A DNA stretch of 11,822 nt, from contig JBCDBH010000174.1 of the NCBI GenBank assembly GCA_039184055.1, positions 1 to 11,822 on the forward strand. Reading direction: 5' to 3'. The notes under the pieces were generated by a model. That model was given only the letters and a program-made list of their open reading frames with translations. It did not search any database and was not told the origin of the DNA. Shown piece by piece: positions 7,655 to 11,822 of the stretch (positions are counted from its first letter, which is position 1; each line of letters starts with the position of its first letter). The translations under genes and the position numbers were made by a program. The stretch comes from JBCDBH01 sp039184055 (GTDB taxonomy: Bacteria > Acidobacteriota > Thermoanaerobaculia > Multivoradales > J023).

Positions 7655-8550
7655 TGTGGATCGATCGGTTGCGATTCGAAGATGGCGGTGGCAGCGCCCT
7701 GGCGACAAAGATAATCGAGCACGGTGGGCCAGGCGATGGCGGGCTCACCACCGGCGTAGATGAAAATCTCGAGACGCTCCCCGAAGCGTCTGACGTCACC
7801 CAGGCTGAGGTAGCGTGCCGCCGGTTCGAGCGGCTGGCCAAACGGCGGTGAGTCGTCGGTGGGCACGCGCCCGAGTAGCTCACCGAGTCGTCGTGCCGGC
7901 GCGGCGAGCGCCAGGATGGTGTCTTCACCGGATCGATAGGTGGCGCCGATCTGCGCTTGTTGCAAGGCGGCGTGAGCGTCGATCACCAGCGTGTCCACCG
8001 GCCGCGAAGCCGCGATCTCCTGGACTTTGGCTTGATGTCGCTCGGCGAATTCGCGCGAGCTAGAGTCGAGAAAGCTTTCCAATCGACCGGTGCGCATCGC
8101 GGCGAGATAGCGCTCGACATAATCACGATCCGGGGTCGGCGACGCCTGGACGACGAGGCGAAAGGTGTCACGCGCCAGGCGCTGCTCAGTGGTGAGCGGG
8201 GGCGCGATCGACTCGGGAAGCCAGGGCGGCTGGAGGTGAAGATAGTAATAGCCGACGAATTGGCGATCGAGCTCGTCGAAGGTGTCGGCGGCGGCACTGC
8301 GGTCGGGAAAGGTCGCTTCGATCGCCAGACCCAAACGCTCCTCCGCGCGCGGCGCGTTGGTGGCGAGATCGTCGAGCATCACACGGGGCGATTGGCAATC
8401 GAGCTCGCCACGTAGACTCGACACGGTGGCACTCTCGGTGGTCGGCACGAGGTTGCGCATCCAGCCGTGACCCCATGCGGCGATCAAACCGAGCAGGGCG
8501 ATCAACCCGAGAAGAACGAGCCCATAGGCCCGATTCGACAAAGGTGGCAT
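7651..8550 (-). CDS. Membrane-anchored protein of unknown function
   Basis: A 299-aa protein that I do not recognise. One hydrophobic helix at about residues 9-26 (YGLVLLGLIALLGLIAAWG), with few charges before it and no lipobox, suggests an uncleaved inner-membrane anchor with the rest in the periplasm. The body is soluble, mixed helix/strand and rich in Arg, Ala and Glu. Distinctive parts are a Tyr run in DRQFVGYYYLHLQPPWLPESI (near 110-130) and a segment RPVDTLVIDAHAALQQAQIGA near 200. There is a single Cys in the first third (LDCQS) and one near the end (LCRQG), which could form a disulphide. The start ATG at 8550 has only a weak ribosome site. The stop overlaps the glycerol kinase start by 4 bases, so it is translationally linked to glpK, but nothing seen ties it to glycerol. 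It diverges from folD across an 80-base gap. Confidence 0.8.
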   Translation of the reverse strand: MPPLSNRAYGLVLLGLIALLGLIAAWGHGWMRNLVPTTESATVSSLRGELDCQSPRVMLDDLATNAPRAEERLGLAIEATFPDRSAAADTFDELDRQFVGYYYLHLQPPWLPESIAPPLTTEQRLARDTFRLVVQASPTPDRDYVERYLAAMRTGRLESFLDSSSREFAERHQAKVQEIAASRPVDTLVIDAHAALQQAQIGATYRSGEDTILALAAPARRLGELLGRVPTDDSPPFGQPLEPAARYLSLGDVRRFGERLEIFIYAGGEPAIAWPTVLDYLCRQGAATAIFESQPIDPQ

Positions 8551-8619
8551 GGCGCGAGCTTATCCCACGTGTACGATTGAACGACGAGGACCCTTACGCT
8601 TCCATACGCGACCCATTTC

Positions 8620-8627
8620 AGGAGGGG
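8620..8627 (+). promoter_or_regulatory. Strong ribosome binding site of folD
   Basis: AGGAGGGG lies 3 bases before the ATG at 8631, close but clearly complementary to the 16S rRNA tail. It fixes the folD start and excludes the in-frame extension back to 8475, which would overlap the divergent gene. In the 80-base divergent gap 8551-8630 I see a possible -10 (TACGAT, 8572-8577) but no convincing -35. Confidence 0.7.
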
Positions 8628-8630
8628 ACC

Positions 8631-9554
8631 ATGACGACGATTCTCGACGGCCACGCGATCGCGGCGACGATGCGGGCCGAGGTGAAGGAAGCGGTCGACG
8701 CGATGATCGCGAACGGTGCACGGCCACCGTCGTTGACCGCGGTGCTGGTCGGCGACAATCCGGCCTCGTCGACCTATGTGGCGAGCAAAACCAAGGCGTG
8801 CAAGAACGCCGGTCTGATCGGTGAGACGCTCCGGTTGCCGGCCGACGTCAGTCACGAGACCCTCGACCGTCATCTCCGTGCGCTGGCGGCCAACGACGAG
8901 GTCGACGGCATTTTGGTGCAGCTACCGCTCCCGGACCATCTACCGACTCGCACCGTGCTCGAAACCGTGCCTCCGGAAAAAGACGTCGATGGCTTTCACG
9001 CCGAGAGCGTCGGTCGGTTGTGGCTCGGCGAGCCCGGGCTCACGCCGGCGACGCCCACCGGGGTGATCGAGCTGCTCAAGCGCTACGACATCGCGCTCAG
9101 CGGCGCCCACGCGGTGATCGTCGGTCGCAGCGACATCGTCGGCAAACCGATGGCGGCGCTTCTGCTGCGTGAGAACTGCACCGTCACGATCTGTCATTCG
9201 CGCACCCGCGATCTGCCCGCGATGTGTCGGCAAGCCGATCTGCTGGTGGCGGCGATCGGCCGGCCGGCGATGATCGGTCCCGAGCACGTTCGCGAAGGCG
9301 CGGTGGTGGTCGATGTCGGGATCAACCGCATCACCGACGCGGCGACGGTCGAAAAGCTCTATCCAGGCAACGAAAAACGCCGTCGTGGTTTCGACAAGCG
9401 AGGCTCGACGCTCACCGGTGACGTCGATTACGAACGGGTCGCGCCGCTCGCCTCGGCGATCACGCCGGTGCCACGTGGCGTCGGCCCGCTCACCGTCGCC
9501 CAGCTCTTGGTCAACACGCTCACCGCGTCGAAGCGGCGTCAGGGGCTGGCATGA
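8631..9554 (+). CDS. folD: Bifunctional methylenetetrahydrofolate dehydrogenase / methenyltetrahydrofolate cyclohydrolase
   Basis: Cytoplasmic one-carbon enzyme, 307 aa, interconverting 5,10-methylene-, 5,10-methenyl- and 10-formyl-tetrahydrofolate with NADP. The catalytic domain shows VGDNPASSTYVASKTKAC with Tyr49 and the key Lys53, DGILVQLPLP with Gln97, and KDVDGFHAESVGRL with Asp120; these match E. coli Tyr50, Lys54, Gln98 and Asp121. The Rossmann domain has AVIVGRSDIVGKPMAALLL at 161-179 and ends with ITPVPRGVGPLTVAQLLVNTL. Between INRITD and LTGDVDY (about 236-261) is an insertion of roughly 20 mostly charged residues that E. coli FolD lacks; I recall similar ones in Acidobacteriota-like proteins. 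It overlaps coaE by 4 bases (ATGA), so the two form an operon. Confidence 0.97.
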   Translation: MTTILDGHAIAATMRAEVKEAVDAMIANGARPPSLTAVLVGDNPASSTYVASKTKACKNAGLIGETLRLPADVSHETLDRHLRALAANDEVDGILVQLPLPDHLPTRTVLETVPPEKDVDGFHAESVGRLWLGEPGLTPATPTGVIELLKRYDIALSGAHAVIVGRSDIVGKPMAALLLRENCTVTICHSRTRDLPAMCRQADLLVAAIGRPAMIGPEHVREGAVVVDVGINRITDAATVEKLYPGNEKRRRGFDKRGSTLTGDVDYERVAPLASAITPVPRGVGPLTVAQLLVNTLTASKRRQGLA

Positions 9555-10153
9555 GCGCGTTACGGGTGGGTCTGACCGGGGGTCTGGCGAGTGGCAAATC
9601 GACCGTCGCCGACATGTTTCGTGAGCACGGCTTGACCGTGGTCGACGCCGATCGGCTGGTGGCCGAGCTCTATCAGCCAGGAGGCGCGGGCGCGGCAGCG
9701 GTACGCGAGCTCTTCGGCGACGAGGCGATGACGCCAGAAGGCGCGGTGCATCATCCCGCCGTGGCGCAACGGGTCTTCGCCGATCAAGAGGCGCGACACC
9801 GGCTCGAAGCGGCGATCCACCCTCTGGTGCGTCGTCGATTCGCCGAGATCGTCGGTGAAACCGAAGGCATCGTCGTGCTCGAAGCGACGCTGCTCGTCGA
9901 GGCGGGCTACGGCCCTGATTTCGATTGGGTGCTCAGCGTCGAAGCGCCCGAAGAGGTCCGGCTCGCCCGCGCCGTGGAGCGTGGTCTGGACGAGGCGGGC
10001 GCACGGGCGCGTCTCCAAGCGCAGGGCGATGGCGCCCAACGACGCGCGGGTGTCGATCAGCAGCTGATCAACGACGGCAGCCTCGACGACCTTCGCGCCA
10101 AGGTGGCGGACGTGGTCGACGAGCTCCGCGTCAAGGCCGCGTCACCCACCTGA
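9551..10153 (+). CDS. coaE: Dephospho-CoA kinase
   Basis: Last step of coenzyme A synthesis: ATP-dependent phosphorylation of the 3'-hydroxyl of dephospho-CoA; cytoplasmic, 200 aa, normal length. The P-loop GGLASGKST is at 10-18, with Lys16 and Ser17. VVDADRLVAELY follows (30-41), with the Asp of the DAD motif as likely catalytic base. IHPLVRRRFAE at 89-99 and VVLEATLLVEAGY at 108-120 match the family's IHP and llfE motifs. The lid region RGLDEAGARARLQAQ (144-158) has the Arg and AR-x-x-AQ pattern, although the usual R-D or R-N is R-G here. LINDGSLDDL near 172 is the conserved C-terminal motif. The ATG at 9551 overlaps the folD stop. The gene ends exactly next to the stop of the convergent peptidase gene, leaving no terminator space. 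Confidence 0.95.
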   Translation: MSALRVGLTGGLASGKSTVADMFREHGLTVVDADRLVAELYQPGGAGAAAVRELFGDEAMTPEGAVHHPAVAQRVFADQEARHRLEAAIHPLVRRRFAEIVGETEGIVVLEATLLVEAGYGPDFDWVLSVEAPEEVRLARAVERGLDEAGARARLQAQGDGAQRRAGVDQQLINDGSLDDLRAKVADVVDELRVKAASPT

Positions 10154-11533
10154 TCACTCGACACCGGTCCAGCGACCGACGATCCGACGCATCATCTCGA
10201 TGCCTCGGAGCAGCTCGTCTTGCGAGATGCTCTCGTTGCGAGCGTGAATCCCCTGGCTCTCCTCACCCGAGAGCGAAAACGGCGCGATGCCGTAGACCGG
10301 CACCCCGCGTTCGCGTAGCCAGCGCGCGTCGGTGACGCCGGAGACCATCGTCGGAATCACCGGCGCACGGACGCCGAGCACCTCTTCGAGCAGCCGGTAG
10401 AGCTCGTGATCGGTGGGTGACGGCGCCGAGCGTGGCGCGCGGAGCAAGACCTCGACCTGGACCGCGGGACCGAGACGCTCGCGAACCTCTTCGAGAAACG
10501 CTTCGTCGTCGGTCTCGGGAAGCAAACGAATGTCGACGTACGCCACCGCCTCGGCGGCGATGACGTTGATGCTGTCGCTGGTGTCGAGCCGGGTCACCTG
10601 GATGGTGTCGGTGAGAAACGCCGGCCAACCCATGGGCAACCGCGGCACCGGCGCGTCGCTGGCGATGATCTCGTCGAGCTGTTCGAAGCTCTGCCGCGCC
10701 CGGCCGCCTTCGAGCATCGCCTGCGCTCCGAGGGTCCGTCGGACGACCGGGTCGACACGGAAGCGCGTCGGCCGATCGATCAAACGCGCCAGTGAGTGGA
10801 TCAAGCGATGCGTCGGGCTCTCGGGCGCCAGGTTCGAGGCGTGCCCACCCCGTCCGCGTACCCGGAGCCGCAGCCACAAAGGGCGTTTCTGAGCGATCTC
10901 GACACCCCACCACAGCACGCGATCGAAGAGCACCCGATTCAGCCCGCCCTCATTGAGCGCGCCGCCGACGTCGAGCAGCTCGGGATGCGCGTCGACCAAC
11001 CAGCCCATGCCTTCTCGGCCCCCGACCTCTTCGTCGGCCACCGCGAGCATGGCGACGTCGCGCTCGAGCGTCACACCGCGTCGTTTCAGATCCACCAGCA
11101 CGGCGAGATGCGCGATGCCCAGGCTCTTGACGTCGATCGCGCCACGCCCCCAGATCTCACCATCTCGGAGTCGACCCGAGAACGGTTCGACCCGCCAGCC
11201 CTCTCCCGCCGGTACGACATCGATGTGATGGATCAACAACAACCCGGGACCCGACGGATTCTCCGCTTCGAGACCCGCCCACAGGCTGGTGCGGCCATTG
11301 GGATTCGTCAGCCGCTTGTACCGAATACCCTCGGCCTCGAGGATCTCGACCAGGAAGTCGACCGCCTCGCTTTCGTTGCCAGGTGGGTTCAGTTTTCTCC
11401 GGTGCAAACAGAAACTTGTGCTTTGAGAATTCAATACTAGCGTTGCAACACCGATGGAGAAAGGAGCAGCCAGATTGGTAGTCAACGAGATGGCACACGT
11501 GAGTACATTCGACCAGACTAAGTTACCAGTCAA
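10154..11533 (-). CDS. M20-family metallopeptidase (carboxypeptidase/deacylase), natural 5' end lost at about 11390
   Basis: Two-zinc hydrolase of the M20 family (carboxypeptidase, aminoacylase and DapE-like). Numbering on the 459-codon open frame, metal and catalytic residues are all present: His103 and Asp105 in LLIHHIDVVPAG, bridging Asp134 in WGRGAIDVKS, catalytic Glu168 and ligand Glu169 in VADEEVGG, Glu195 in LNEGG, and His430 in GIHARNES near the C-terminus. The dimerisation (lid) domain lies between about 215 and 340. Homology begins only at Asn49 (NPPGNE, 11389). The preceding 48 codons come from low-GC sequence and do not resemble the family, which normally has about 15-25 residues before NPPG. 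So the native start is missing and the ATG at 11533 is only the end of an accidental open frame; it may not be made as drawn. The exact substrate cannot be told. Confidence 0.8.
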   Translation of the reverse strand: MTGNLVWSNVLTCAISLTTNLAAPFSIGVATLVLNSQSTSFCLHRRKLNPPGNESEAVDFLVEILEAEGIRYKRLTNPNGRTSLWAGLEAENPSGPGLLLIHHIDVVPAGEGWRVEPFSGRLRDGEIWGRGAIDVKSLGIAHLAVLVDLKRRGVTLERDVAMLAVADEEVGGREGMGWLVDAHPELLDVGGALNEGGLNRVLFDRVLWWGVEIAQKRPLWLRLRVRGRGGHASNLAPESPTHRLIHSLARLIDRPTRFRVDPVVRRTLGAQAMLEGGRARQSFEQLDEIIASDAPVPRLPMGWPAFLTDTIQVTRLDTSDSINVIAAEAVAYVDIRLLPETDDEAFLEEVRERLGPAVQVEVLLRAPRSAPSPTDHELYRLLEEVLGVRAPVIPTMVSGVTDARWLRERGVPVYGIAPFSLSGEESQGIHARNESISQDELLRGIEMMRRIVGRWTGVE

Positions 11534-11555
11534 GTGAAAATGTACTGGTCACGTG
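11496..11555. repeat. Imperfect inverted repeat in the low-GC tail
   Basis: Left arm CACGTGAGTACATT (11496-11509) pairs with right-arm parts AATGTACT (11539-11546) and CACGTG (11550-11555), 14 pairs with a 3-base bulge (GGT). Inside it, ACCAGT (11525-11530) and ACTGGT (11544-11549), and GACCAG (11511-11516) and CTGGTC (11545-11550), offer competing pairings. It could fold as a stem-loop in DNA or RNA, but it does not match an attC site, a terminator or a known element end. Confidence 0.45.
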
Positions 11556-11706
11556 GTTACTCAATTGAACAGTCAGGCAATTAGAGTAATACAAATCGAG
11601 ATCAATCCAGTGTAGTATTCCCACTATTTCTCCTCAGATTCTCCCTCTAAAGTCAGAACTGGGCAATATTGTGAGCGAATAAGCACGAGCAAACCATTTA
11701 TCTAGA

Positions 11707-11822
11707 ATGGAGCTATACGGCACCCATGCCTATCATTCACCGAGTGGCGTACTAGGGATTGATGACAGAGTTCTTCCGAAAACGGGCAATCTTACATTTA
11801 GCCATTTGAACTGGTTGTTCGG
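11707..11822 (+). CDS. Possible partial hypothetical protein running off the right edge
   Basis: An open frame starts at ATG 11707 and stays open for 38 codons to the window end. It begins MELYGTHAYHSPSGV and ends near FSHLNWLF. An in-frame TAA lies shortly upstream (about 11677). There is no clear ribosome site before the ATG. The residue mix is balanced and protein-like, but 38 open codons at this base composition can easily arise by chance. I recognise no family. Confidence 0.2.
   Translation, partial: MELYGTHAYHSPSGVLGIDDRVLPKTGNLTFSHLNWLF

Larger units (their letters stand above)
11390..11822. other. Low-GC tail of foreign appearance
   Basis: From about 11390 to the edge, 60-base blocks hand-count at roughly 43, 50, 42, 35, 43 and 50% G+C, against 62% in the block just before (11281-11340). 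Stop codons appear in all frames at ordinary density. No family was recognised. It could be an inserted element, a genomic-island edge or a chimeric contig end. No tRNA, direct-repeat target site or terminal inverted repeat of a known IS marks the junction. Confidence 0.75.

Noticed and set aside
8475..8630. 52-residue N-terminal extension of FolD
   Set aside because: It would overlap the divergent gene, is Arg-rich and unlike the family, and AGGAGGGG points to the ATG at 8631.
11390..11533. Hydrophobic N-terminus of the peptidase frame as a genuine signal peptide
   Set aside because: The 48 codons come from the low-GC foreign side of the break and run directly into the NPPG motif without the usual family residues, so the open frame looks accidental.
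11496..11560. Integron attC recombination site
   Set aside because: The dyad lacks the paired RYYYAAC and GTTRRRY core boxes, and no integron integrase is in the window.

Overview
This is a high-GC bacterial window: hand-counted 60-base blocks of coding sequence are about 60% G+C or more. Nearly every stretch is coding. The style of the FolD and CoaE proteins, including the insertion in FolD, reminds me of Acidobacteriota or a related deep-branching Gram-negative group. That is an inference; there is no rRNA gene or marker here to prove it. An outer-membrane efflux channel and an RND pump confirm a Gram-negative envelope.

Layout. Positions 1-5730 (minus strand) hold a copper/silver export locus. 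In transcription order it has a small Cys-rich secreted protein, a TolC/CusC-type outer-membrane channel, a CusB-type periplasmic adaptor with a fused metal-binding domain and His-rich linker, and a CusA-type RND pump cut by the left window edge. The three pump methionines that bind Cu(I)/Ag(I) in E. coli CusA are all present. Positions 5772-8550 (minus strand, upstream of the metal locus and transcribed the same way) hold an unrecognised membrane-anchored protein, glycerol kinase and cytidine deaminase, linked by 4-base ATGA overlaps. A 41-base gap between cytidine deaminase and the Cys-rich gene holds a perfect 9+9 inverted repeat and a good -10 box, probably the metal-responsive promoter. 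Positions 8631-10153 (plus strand) hold folD and coaE, overlapping by 4 bases. From 10154 a minus-strand M20 metallopeptidase runs convergently, its stop codon abutting that of coaE.

Right end. At about 11390, just upstream of the conserved NPPG motif of the M20 enzyme, base composition drops abruptly to about 35-50% G+C and homology to the family ends. The last ~430 bases look foreign: either a real insertion or rearrangement that removed the 5' end of the peptidase gene, or a chimeric contig end. They hold an imperfect dyad and one short open frame running off the edge.

How the genes work together. The CusCBA-like proteins would form a tripartite pump moving Cu(I)/Ag(I) from periplasm to outside. 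The Cys-rich protein is probably a periplasmic accessory. No metal-sensing regulator and no CusF gene lie in the window. The rest are housekeeping genes: glycerol use, pyrimidine salvage, one-carbon metabolism, coenzyme A synthesis and peptide hydrolysis. I saw no tRNA, rRNA, CRISPR array, integrase or IS element, and nothing that convincingly forms an undescribed system. The most useful leads are the Cys-rich gene with its palindromic promoter and the composition break at 11390.
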